A stretch of 64,000 nucleotides of DNA, from assembly GCA_002150815.3 (NCBI GenBank), contig NDFF03000098.1, forward strand, positions 1 to 64,000, read 5' to 3'. The DNA is from Grammothele lineata (lineage: Eukaryota > Basidiomycota > Agaricomycetes > Polyporales > Polyporaceae). Shown one piece after another: positions 1 through 8,879 of this stretch. The notes beneath the pieces were generated by a model. It was not told the origin of the DNA, searched no databases, and was given only the letters and a program-made list of their open reading frames with translations. How positions within the stretch are numbered: position 1 is the stretch's first letter; each line of letters opens with the position of its first letter. The translations under genes and the position numbers were made by a program.

Positions 1-1875
1 TAGCTCGATGCGCATAACACGCGTCCGCACAGGCTCGACATTGCACGGCGAGAAGATGAGATGAATCTTGCGCTCGGGGTCGTCCCCAAACACCCGCGCG
101 CCCTCAGGCCAGTCGTCGACGTGATCTGCTGCACAATCGTGCCCGCCCTCCGCCGGCCTCGGAGCGTTCCAGTTATCGCGGCTCGCCGAGGACGCGCGCG
201 CCCAGTGCCGTAGCTGGCCGTCTTCCCCGGGGGGCGCGAGCGAGCAGAGCCCGAGCCGGACGCGGATCTTCTCCATTTTGGAGGTATCCTCGAAGGCGAT
301 GTACGTCTCCTTCTCGGCGTGTGGGTCTTTGCTAGTCGACCGAGAGAGCGGGAGCAGCTTCAACGTCACCATCGCTGCTAACTGCCACCGGGGGATGCGA
401 AACGGGGTCGGGTGTTGGTCAGGCCGGAAACGAAGGACGAGGTGTGGGGCGTCCGCCCGGTCGGTTGTCTGCGGAGTCGCGTGGATGTAGATGGTGCGCC
501 ACTGAGGCTCGATGCGTTGTCCGCGGAACGTCAGGTTGTACAGGTCGTTGCCGAGGTACGCAAGTCGGCAGATCCTCGAATGCGCCGGCTTTTTGAATGG
601 CCAAGAGACGTTATACATCCTTCGCGCCGGAACCTGCAGCTCCGATGTTGGGGCAGGGTGCAGAAGGAGGCCGAGGTGCTTGACTTTTGTCTCCGCTAGT
701 AAAACAGCGATTGTGATGCCCTCTACTTCGGCGACGGGAAAGTAGCACTTCATGCCGTAGCCTGTGACCTCTATTGATGGTAGATCCATCTCCCCGAATG
801 GACCTGTGTCTCGTTTGCTCTCGTCGCTGACCGACTTGGCGTTCTACTCAATATGAAAGCGTTAGCGAACCCGAACGACATGTTTTGAGCGAAGACGCAC
901 CTTCTCCGTCCACTGCGTCGGCAAATATGGTTGAATAACTGCCGAAGAGCCGACAGCCGGGGTGTAACTCGAAACTGGCGCTCTCGAAAAGTCCAGGGGA
1001 GTAGTGGCAAAAAGAAAACGTTGGTTATGACTGTTCCCATGAAAGCTCGAGTGGATTTCGGATAGCGATAAGGGCGGAAACTCTGCACAATCTGCATCGT
1101 GACAGGCGCCCCAGCAAAATAAGGTGGTGTCGACGTACTGCCGTTTCGCGAGTTCGAGCTGTAGTCGCTGGAACGCTTGTCGGCCTTCGCCGTAGAGGAT
1201 AGGCATGTTGACGTTGAAAAGACCGAGGAGGCAGTGCGCCTCGTCTTCCAGACGTGTCGTCTGGCGTTTGGTTGCCCAACGCATTCGCTCCGCGACCGAA
1301 GCCGAGAAGAAACTCCTCGTTCTCTTCAAGCAGCGTATGCTGATGCCGGTGATGTTGCTTAACAGTGAGGCGAGGTTTTGCTTTGTCCCGATCCGTTCCC
1401 AGTCGTTTGATAGGAACACGACGAACGCGGGCGCGAGGAGTTCCTGGAGGGTCCATCCACGCGTGTGCCACTTTGCCCACCGGAACTCCGAACCTTTCGC
1501 ACTGGGATCGCCTCCGGGGCGAACGTCGTCCAAATATGCGTAGCATATCTCGGAGAGGACGTACCAGTTGAACATGGAATTGATCGCCTCGGAGAGCTCG
1601 GTGCTGCTCTCCTTGTTGATGCAGCACGTGTCGATCCACACCCAGCTGTACCCATCCCGCTCGGCGGTGAGACAGCAGTCGCGGATCTTCGGTGCGACCA
1701 GATCCCGTGGATTTCGGCCTGTGAGTTGGCATGCAGCAGAGATGGACTGGACTTCTTGGAATGTCTGTTCTCCCGAAGGGCTCCAGGTGTGGGAGAGAAT
1801 AGCGTAGCCGCCTATGACAGAGGAAGAGTCGGAGAAGGAGTGGAGTTCAGCACGGTCGGTGCTGAGAAGCCACAT
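1..1875 (-). CDS. HET-1: HET-domain protein, 3' end off the window
   Basis: Two exons are visible, 1875-901 and 843 to the left edge, with a 57-nt GT-AG intron (900-844) in phase 0, giving at least 606 residues with no stop. The start is the MWLLSTDRAEL methionine shared by all five paralogs here. The HET domain begins at GGYAILSHTW (residues 22-31), continues through WVWIDTCCINK, SSTELSEAINSMF and WHTRGWTLQELLAP, and is followed by a TTRLEDEAHCLLGLF segment as in Podospora HET-E (the DUF8212-type region). Exon 2 encodes the shared C-terminal module (GMKCYFPVAEVEGITIAVLL, FRIPRW, GHDCAADHVDDW). HET domains are known from fungal heterokaryon incompatibility, where they trigger cell death; the role of this gene is inferred only. 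EDEAH replaces the usual EDEAY. Confidence 0.88.
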
Positions 1876-2159
1876 TAGAAAACCCTGTCGACTGCTCTTT
1901 AGCTACTGTTGAGAATGAAAATGAGGAGAAGGCACTTGCTGGCGGGATGGGCGAGGTCACTCATGCGTGCGAGAGTGCCGAAGCCAACAACACTGCAGGA
2001 TATCAAATAGTTGCTCACATCGCGGTTGCTATTGTTCCCGCCGACCACAAACTGCGGCGATTGATGCACGATGATGGAACCTCTTCAGACGGTCTAGATT
2101 TAAAACTACACGCGGGGCACGCGCGGTGTTGAGACAGTACAAGTCACAGCAGTGAGTGC

Positions 2160-2815
2160 TCGCAGCGATGGATATGAAGTCAAGAGAAGCTACATTGTCA
2201 GGAGAAGAGGGCCCATGCCAACGAACTCCCGCGCGCCCACGAGCCAGTCGCCTTCGTGGACTGCCTCGCAGCCGTGACTGCCCTCGGGCCGAAAAATTCC
2301 CTCTTGCTGAGTCTGCCCACGCCCAATGCGGTGGTAGCTTGTCCCTCCCAGATGGCGCGCGCGAGCGTAGGGCCCGAGCCGGATGTAGATCACCTCGTCG
2401 CCGAGCGTGTTCGTGAACTCCACAGACATCTCGTGGTGTGCGCCCGTGTCCGACATGCATGAATGCGTGTTAGGAAACATATTGAGTGTCATCATCACGT
2501 TCAACTGCTAGCGCGGGATGTAAGACGGTATCGGGTGGTGATCGGGTAGGAAGCGCGTGACGAGGTGCGCCAGGTCCGCGCAGTCGGTCGTCTGGTGCAA
2601 AGTGGCTGGGACGAATATGTTACGTTGAGGTGCTTCCCGCAAAACGCCAGGTTACACACGTCCGCCGGGAACCGCCAGTTGACGACTGTGGCACACCACC
2701 CTGAACTTGCGTGGCCAACGCTAGTGAACCTTCCGTGTCAAAGCTTGCAGCTCCCTCTCTGGAGTCCGATTTAGGAGAGGTTTGCATTCTCCACTAGCAG
2801 AACTGTTCCGGGACA
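2160..2815 (-). pseudogene. Decayed copy of the HET C-terminal module
   Basis: Read on the minus strand across several frames, this stretch still shows pieces of the C-terminal module of the neighbouring HET genes in the right order: a VLLVEN piece, ADVCNLAFCGKHL (compare DLYNLRFRGK), DPDHHPIP-like residues, IPR followed by a stop where others have IPRW, LNVMMTLNM (compare LAAMVTLKL in HET-1), and finally SHGCEAVHEGDW and AREFVG (compare HDCAADHVDDW and ARVFGD). Stops and frameshifts interrupt it and no HET-domain exon lies upstream. It is most similar in phrasing to HET-1, which begins about 290 bp away on the same strand, so a tandem duplicate that lost its 5' half is the simplest explanation. 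Confidence 0.7.
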
Positions 2816-3357
2816 AGCCGTATTGCAGGCCACGACCGCACTCAGGAACAGAATTGGCGAGCATGAACTGATACTCGTACCAGAGATTGGGCGACACTAA
2901 GACCTCAAGGTCCCCATTCCATCCGCCACTTCTCTCCCTGAGTCAAGCCCCTGATGAAGGGATCTTATGATAAGGCCATGGCACGAAGGCGCGTCTTTTG
3001 ATCATGTCCCGTTGAGGCGGCGTGGTGGTACCAAGGCGAGTGCGGGTTGCTTAGGTAAGAGGTCTTGAGATCTTGCGGGAGGGAATTTAAATGAGGAATA
3101 AGTCCGCACGGTCTTCGAGGCAAGCATTCACTGAGTCTCAGCAAGTCGTAGGTGGGAGTATGTAGTGCCGGCGGGAGGTGGACAAGGGGCAGAGTACTTT
3201 TGATTGGTTGGTGACTAACGAGACGAGTCGAGAGCGCCATGTAGCATGAAGCGCGATGTTGATGCGTACCCATGGCGGCCAAGAGCGTACGGAGTCAAGT
3301 CAGGACGGTGGTGAAGGAGAATAACTGGAACAGTTGGGGCGAATTCCGAATAGGCAC
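2816..3357. other. Intergenic, no gene recognised
   Basis: Upstream of the HET remnant and next to the fold-back element. Only short open frames of about 100 codons or less without recognisable motifs. More remnant sequence too decayed to recognise is possible. Confidence 0.4.
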
Positions 3358-3366
3358 CAGAAAACC
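3358..3366 (+). repeat. Left target-site duplication, CAGAAAACC
   Basis: The nine bases CAGAAAACC stand directly before the left terminus of the fold-back element and recur in the same orientation directly after its right terminus (5013-5021). The match extends to ten bases (one more C) if the first base of the terminal repeat is not counted. A 9-10 bp duplication is the size typical of Mutator-like (MULE) elements. Confidence 0.8.
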
Positions 3367-3385
3367 CAGGCTCCTAAACCATCCG

Positions 3386-3534
3386 CCTATAGTGTTCTCG
3401 TTCTCGTATTCGATAGCGTGTGTCGAATTTTGTATGTTACGAAAAAGGCAATGTCATAGACCGAGCTTACATCATATGTTGCGAACGGAGACCTGCTATA
3501 TTAGGCCTGACTAAGGAGAAGAGAACACTATAGG
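3386..3534. repeat. 149-bp nested inverted-terminal unit, left arm
   Basis: The segment starts CCTATAGTGTTCTCGTTCTC and ends GAAGAGAACACTATAGG, so its ends are inverted repeats of about 14-20 bp. This resembles a small MITE embedded in the arm. No clear target duplication flanks it (ATCCG before, ACGGC after), so it may instead be a subterminal repeat belonging to the larger element. Confidence 0.55.
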
Positions 3535-3830
3535 ACGGCTGGCGCAACTCGCTCCCCGAGATCACCGAGCCCGAGGCAGCTCTTAGCCGACTTTCGAGCC
3601 GTGTACAAACAATCCCCGGCACGCAGCCAACACGCAGCTCGCCTCGCCTCGCATGCCCCCGCGCGGGACTAGTGTCCTCGCGCGCAGGGAATTGTCATCC
3701 GCGCCCGCGCGCGCACGTCGCGCGACAGTGACAGCAACAGCGGTTTGTGGGAACAGAGCTGGCTGCGACGAAGTACAGCAGGCAATCAATAGTTCAATAC
3801 TGTAAGTAGATTAAATGAGGTGCTCGTATC

Positions 3831-3916
3831 AAAAAGCATCGTACGGTGTCAGATTCGAACGTGTGCACCAAAAACGACTCCGGAGCAGCACTCCGACTGA
3901 GCCATTATGGCTTTCC
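3831..3916 (-). ncRNA. tRNA-derived Pol III promoter unit in the left arm
   Basis: Mirror copy of the unit at 4463-4548: the A-box-like sequence falls at 3893-3904 and the T-run at 3831-3835 on the minus strand. The two copies point away from each other, outward from the centre of the palindrome. Confidence 0.5.
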
Positions 3917-4462
3917 TGAGGGGAGGTTGCGGCAAAATATGAGGACATTTCATTGGGGCCAGGCAATGTAAAGACAATATCTCCGCCATTTCAAGGAATC
4001 CAGACAAGCATGAGGGGTCGTTGAAACGACATTTAAAACCGCTTTCGAACGCACCCTCTCGCACAAAATTCCGACCACAGGGAGCGAAGCTAGGCTGTGT
4101 TCTCATCCAGCCCCACTGGATGAATGCGATGTAATCTGATCATTTTTCATGTATAACTACGATACTCTCTGTGCATGACTATTGCAGTAGCAGATACATA
4201 CGAAGAGAGTCCGTTGCAATTCTCTTTGAAATACTTACATCAGTGATCAATCCACCAGTCTTCCGGGGCGGACGAAGAGCACGGCCTAGCTTCGCTCCCT
4301 GTGGTCGGAATTTTGTGCGAGAGGGTGCGTTCGAAAGCGGTTTTAAATGTCGTTTCAACGACCCCTCATGCTTGTCTGGATTCCTTGAAATGGCGGAGAT
4401 ATTGTCTTTACATTGCCTGGCCCCAATGAAATGTCCTCATATTTTGCCGCAACCTCCCCTCA

Positions 4463-4548
4463 GGAAAGCCATAATGGCTCAGTCGGAGTGCTGCTCCGGA
4501 GTCGTTTTTGGTGCACACGTTCGAATCTGACACCGTACGATGCTTTTT
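4463..4548 (+). ncRNA. tRNA-derived Pol III promoter unit in the right arm
   Basis: Contains TGGCTCAGTCGG (4475-4486), a match to the tRNA A box, then CGTTCGAATCT (4518-4528), a close match to the B box, then TTTTT (4544-4548) as a Pol III stop. The acceptor and T stems do not pair, so this is not a functional tRNA. It looks like the tRNA-related head of a SINE or a decayed tRNA gene captured by the element. Transcription is inferred from the boxes only. Confidence 0.5.
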
Positions 4549-4844
4549 GATACGAGCACCTCATTTAATCTACTTACAGTATTGAACTATTGATTGCCTG
4601 CTGTACTTCGTCGCAGCCAGCTCTGTTCCCACAAACCGCTGTTGCTGTCACTGTCGCGCGACGTGCGCGCGCGGGCGCGGATGACAATTCCCTGCGCGCG
4701 AGGACACTAGTCCCGCGCGGGGGCATGCGAGGCGAGGCGAGCTGCGTGTTGGCTGCGTGCCGGGGATTGTTTGTACACGGCTCGAAAGTCGGCTAAGAGC
4801 TGCCTCGGGCTCGGTGATCTCGGGGAGCGAGTTGCGCCAGCCGT

Positions 4845-4993
4845 CCTATAGTGTTCTCTTCTCCTTAGTCAGGCCTAATATAGCAGGTCTCCGTTCGCAA
4901 CATATGATGTAAGCTCGGTCTATGACATTGCCTTTTTCGTAACATACAAAATTCGACACACGCTATCGAATACGAGAACGAGAACACTATAGG
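4845..4993. repeat. 149-bp nested inverted-terminal unit, right arm
   Basis: Exact mirror copy of 3386-3534 at the expected palindromic position, with the same CCTATAGTGTTCTC ends. Its presence in both arms means it was already there when the palindrome formed. Confidence 0.55.
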
Positions 4994-5012
4994 CGGATGG
5001 TTTAGGAGCCTG

Positions 5013-5021
5013 CAGAAAACC
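5013..5021 (+). repeat. Right target-site duplication, CAGAAAACC
   Basis: Direct copy of 3358-3366, immediately outside the right terminus of the fold-back element. Confidence 0.8.
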
Positions 5022-5022
5022 C

Positions 5023-5506
5023 GGACCGGTCAGTGGCTTATGTAATGTTCAATGAACAGAGGTCGCTCAGCCGGTCGGCAGGCTCCGTCGTGCAACTTGA
5101 ATGATTGCAACGTTAACATGGCTCAACATTCAACGTCAACGCTCGTCGATATCCTCCATATGCCCTACACCTCTTGAACTTGTACCAATCAAATGATTCC
5201 ACTCGGGTCACCGTGACCGCCGCCATAGGCGGTGAGGCGGGGCCGTGCTGCACTGCCGCTGGTACAAGGTTTTCTTGTTGAGCTATGGGCGAACCGCCAG
5301 AAGCATCTTGAAGCTGTACTTGTGGATTGGGCTGCCGTGAGCCGTCATTTGTGTCAGTTGCTATGCCTGACGGTGAGCGGGGCGATGGTATTGACGCGTC
5401 TCCTACTTCTAGCATAAGTACACGTCCGGGACGCTTGCTTTGATAAGTAACATTGGCAACTACCTTCACCTCACCCACGTCACGCACTCGGTATCTGGCA
5501 GCTCAG
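5023..5506. other. Intergenic, upstream of HET-2
   Basis: No gene recognised. A 124-codon open frame on the minus strand (5113-5487) has no recognisable motif or splice partner. The right end is probably HET-2 promoter and 5' leader. Confidence 0.4.
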
Positions 5507-5587
5507 GTACGCATTTGTCAAACTGTCTATACCACATCGAAGTTGACTTTAGCGCTTTTTTGCAGAAACTTTCATTACGGGCACAAC

Positions 5588-8116
5588 ATGTGGTTACTGA
5601 GCACCGACCGCGCAGAGCTTCGTTTCTTTCCCGATCCGTCTCGAGTCCCTGGCGGCTACGCCATCCTCTCTCACACCTGGACAGACGAAGAGCAATCCTT
5701 TCAAGACGTTCAAGCAATCCGGACACGCTGTGAAGCTGTCGATCAGAGCCCACGCGACGTTGTCTCGGATAAAATACGCTACTGTTGTCTCCAAGCTCAG
5801 GACTGCGGCTACAGCTGGGTCTGGATCGACTCATGCTGCATCAACAAAGAGAGTAGCACCGAACTGTCCGAAGCGATCAACTCTATGTTCAAGTGGTACG
5901 TCCTCGCAGAGGTTTGCTTCGCTTACCTCGAGGACGTCCCCATCAGTGACGACATCTACGCCGAGGATTCCGCATTTAAAAAGGCGCGGTGGCACACGCG
6001 GGGATGGACGCTGCAAGAGCTGCTCGCGCCGGCCTTTCTTGTCTTCATGTCGCGCGAGTGGTGTCGGATCGGGACGAACGTAGAGCTCGCGTCCCTTCTC
6101 AGCCAAGTCACAAAGATCCCCGAGCCATTTCTCACCCGCCAGCTTTCATTTCATACCGACGCTTCCATCGCCGAGCGCATGCACTGGGCGTCACGTCGAG
6201 AGACCACGAGGGTGGAGGATGAGGCGTATTGCCTACTTGGCCTCTTCGACATCAACATGCCCACGCTGTACGGCGAAGGTCAGCGTGCATTTCAGCGCCT
6301 TCAGCATGAGCTCGTCAAGCAGAGCTCAGATACCACTCTCCTTGCTTGGGGCGGCTGGCATGAAGACAGCGACAGTGCACTCCCGGCCGTATCTGAGGGA
6401 GAGATGCGAAATCACTTCCATGGCGTCATGCATGCACAACGGTTCTTCTTCGCCCCATCGCCCAAGTCGTTCACGCGTACTGGAATATGCTATACGCCTA
6501 GTTCTTTTGGACTCGGGGAGCTCACGCTTCGCGCACTCTTGCGTGATGAATGGTCCGCGTTGAGCGTAAGTCATACTGCGACCTCCTGCCGAAATCTGAA
6601 CTAATCTTACTGTTAGCCGACCATGAATTCCAATGTTCAGAGAGAATTCCGCGCGTCAGACGACGTTTCTCTCCCGCTGTTTGAAGTCACAGGCTTCGGG
6701 GTGAAGTGCCGCTTTCCTGTGGCCGAAGTGAACGGAATCACGATCGCAATTCTCCTCTGCGAAACTCAAGGCGAGTATCTCGGATTATTACTTCACCCCG
6801 CCGCAGACTCGGAAGGGGAATCCCCAGACACCCGACATACCATGTATTACGTCTCATGGGCGTTTGAGTCTGAGCAAACCTGCCGACTCTGTCGATACGC
6901 ACCTCTGGGTACGGACCTGTTCAACCTTCGCTTCAGAGGACAATACCTTGTTCCCACATGGCGCGATATCTACATTTGCGCTGCGCCTCGCTCTCATGAA
7001 AGCGGTGATCCTGCGTCACAAATCCTTCGACTGTGGCCGGACTCTGCTGTTGGACACACCCCGTTCCGCGTACCCCGATGGCTCATTAGCTCCCTCATCG
7101 CACTCAATCTCCTTCCAACCTCAGGTATCGGCCTTTCCTCGTGCTCCGATTGGCAGGTTTGGATTCAATTCACCGACATCGGTGCGGGCGAAGGGCTGCG
7201 CATCGTATTCGGGCTCTGCAGCAGCTTCGGCTTCCCGCACTGGGCTTGGGCCGAGCCCCGCACCGCCCAGAACTGGAACGATAGCCAGTGGAGGAACCGC
7301 AAACACGACTGTGCCACGGACCACATCGACGCCTGGCCTGCTCAGACGCGGGAATTCGGCGGGCGCAAGCGAACAATCGCGCTCTCGTTTACGCCGTGCC
7401 CCTTCCTCTCTGACATCACCCTCGTCGTTCACATGGCGCTCTCCGGGACGCGCTACGAGGCTATGCTCCGACGCGCGAAGGTGACCATGCCTCCTGTACC
7501 CCAGCCTGTGCCCTCGCGCGGAACCCTAACGTCATGCTCCTCCCTTCGTCGGGCATTGCCTGATGTAGCGGTAGGCTCTCTGGCTATGTCGCGTGGCGCC
7601 CCATCGTCGTCGTTGATCACGCCATTCCGCCCATGGGTTGAGGCCAGTGCCACCCCTCCGGCATATAGCCACTATCACTCCAATACGTCCAGCTCTTCCC
7701 AGCTCAAAGGTTCGCTGGGTAGCGCCTCTCCGAACGTCTGCCATTCTCACAAAGGAAGCGAAGCTAGCGCCTCCGGAAGCCAGGCGACGGGTGGTCTGCG
7801 AGTTCCGTTCTCAGCGGACGGCATAAATCTCCTACAACCTCTGCCATATCCACGTCATCATGCAGAATCTCTTCGGAGTCGCTCGTCGGGCGAGAGCGAG
7901 TACAACTCGGCCCCTCTGATTCCACGGTCGTCGAGCGACACCGCCTTGACCCAGGACTACCGCGGCAATATCAGCGATGGCCCACGGACGTCTCAAAACG
8001 AAAGCGGTACCGACGCGATGCCGGTCGATAAAAGGCATGGGGCTGGGGAGCGCGTGCGAGCACTGCTAGTGGCCCCGGCTGTGTTCCTAGGAAGTGCGGC
8101 GGGGAAGAGACGTTGA
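5588..8116 (+). CDS. HET-2: HET-domain protein with Ser-rich tail
   Basis: Exons 5588-6565 and 6617-8116 with a 51-nt GT-AG intron in phase 0 give 825 residues. The start is the family MWLLSTDRAEL; a probable 59-nt 5' leader intron (5507-5565) ends 22 nt upstream. HET domain: GGYAILSHTW (22-31), WVWIDSCCINK (about 78-88), SSTELSEAINSMF, RWHTRGWTLQELLAP (about 134-148), then the TTRVEDEAYCLLGLF region and YGEGQRAFQRLQ (about 228-239). Exon 2 carries the shared C-terminal module (GVKCRFPVAEV, FRVPRW, HWAWAEPR, KHDCATDHIDAW, GTRYEAMLRRA). From about residue 618 on follows a long Ser/Pro-rich, probably disordered tail absent from the paralogs. HET proteins act in the cytoplasm in self/non-self recognition and cell death in other fungi; here that role is inferred. 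Confidence 0.9.
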
Positions 8117-8823
8117 GGACATGAGAGATAGCGCCGAGAATAGTACTACTACCAAATAGATGAGCGCTTTTAAACCGTTTTATAATCAGCGCTATGTAGT
8201 GTCACGTGGAGACTCGGAGTTACGGGGTCCGTCGGACCCAGGGCAGACTCGTCCAACGGATCTGCCGTTTTCGATCCCTTTTTTCTGCTGCCATTCGGGA
8301 TTCATGCTCCTTGTCTCCCGCCAATACATCTCATATATGTGCATCGGTTCAGTCATACAAGTTTTGTGAACCACCAAGTTCACGGCACGAAGGTTGAAGA
8401 TGGTTGCGAGGCGTCGTTCAATCATCGCGAGTTACGCTTGGGCTGAGGGTCTTGGATGATAGGGATATTCAGCTTGGTGCGCCGTCCATTGCATCCTGTC
8501 TTTTTCACCGGGCTAACTGAGCATATGCTGGACCTAAGACTGGTAGTCTCTGGGTGCATTCCGTCGGCTTACTACCAGGACACGCGTATTGTCTATACGG
8601 CGTCTGGCAGACTAGCTTGACCGCCGGGCTCATCCCCTCTTTTCGGCTGCGAACCCTGTAGCCGTGTGGCTGCTCACGCGTGTCACAAATACGTGCGTTC
8701 ATCGGCTGTTATGCTGGAAGCTGCAGGCTTGCCGAACAGACTACCTGTGGATCCGCCCCTCCTCTTGCCCTACCTGGTCCTGAAAACGCCTTCCCTCTTC
8801 CTCCGCATCGCGCTATATCTACG
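8117..8823. other. Intergenic between HET-2 and HET-3
   Basis: About 700 bp without a recognisable gene; open frames are 60-77 codons and overlap on both strands. The right part should contain the HET-3 promoter. Confidence 0.4.
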
Positions 8824-8879
8824 GTGAGCTCTCATGTCAAGCGTCTCTTCCATAAGCTTAGTACGTATCTTTTTCAGCT

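Larger units (their letters stand above)
3367..4095 (+). repeat. Left arm of the fold-back element
   Basis: A 729-bp terminal inverted repeat. Identity to the right arm is complete in the stretches compared base by base (3386-3590 and the inner boundary region), and two open frames (3583-3789 and most of 3849-4106) translate identically to their mirror copies. Similarity fades after 4095, with mismatches at 4096 and 4100. Confidence 0.85.
3367..5012. mobile_element. Non-autonomous fold-back element, MULE-like
   Basis: A 1646-bp palindromic element. The left arm (3367-4095) and the right arm (4284-5012) are reverse complements wherever I compared them, with position x pairing with 8379 minus x. 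The central spacer is about 188 bp. Termini read CAGGCTCCTAAACC inward from both ends and a 9-10 bp direct repeat flanks the element. There is no transposase; the only open frames (68 and 80-119 codons) are mirrored in both arms and look fortuitous. Long terminal inverted repeats with a 9-10 bp target duplication fit a non-autonomous Mutator-like or fold-back transposon. The near-perfect arm identity implies recent formation or insertion. Confidence 0.8.
4284..5012 (-). repeat. Right arm of the fold-back element
   Basis: Mirror image of 3367-4095. Together the arms could form a very long hairpin in single-stranded DNA or RNA. If transcribed through, the product would be a double-stranded RNA of about 730 bp, a potential small-RNA source. 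Confidence 0.85.

Noticed and set aside
1025..1732. Long alternative frames overlapping HET exons (for example 1025-1732)
   Set aside because: They are Arg- and Pro-rich shadows of the HET coding strand in G+C-rich DNA.
4463..4530. A genuine tRNA gene in the palindrome arm
   Set aside because: A and B boxes match, but the acceptor and T stems do not pair, so it cannot fold as a tRNA.
3583..4796. Small proteins of 68 and 85-119 codons encoded in the palindrome arms
   Set aside because: They are mirror copies forced by the inverted repeat, have no recognisable domain, and overlap the tRNA-like unit.
5113..5487. 124-codon minus-strand frame upstream of HET-2
   Set aside because: No motif, no splice partners, and it overlaps the HET-2 leader; probably fortuitous.
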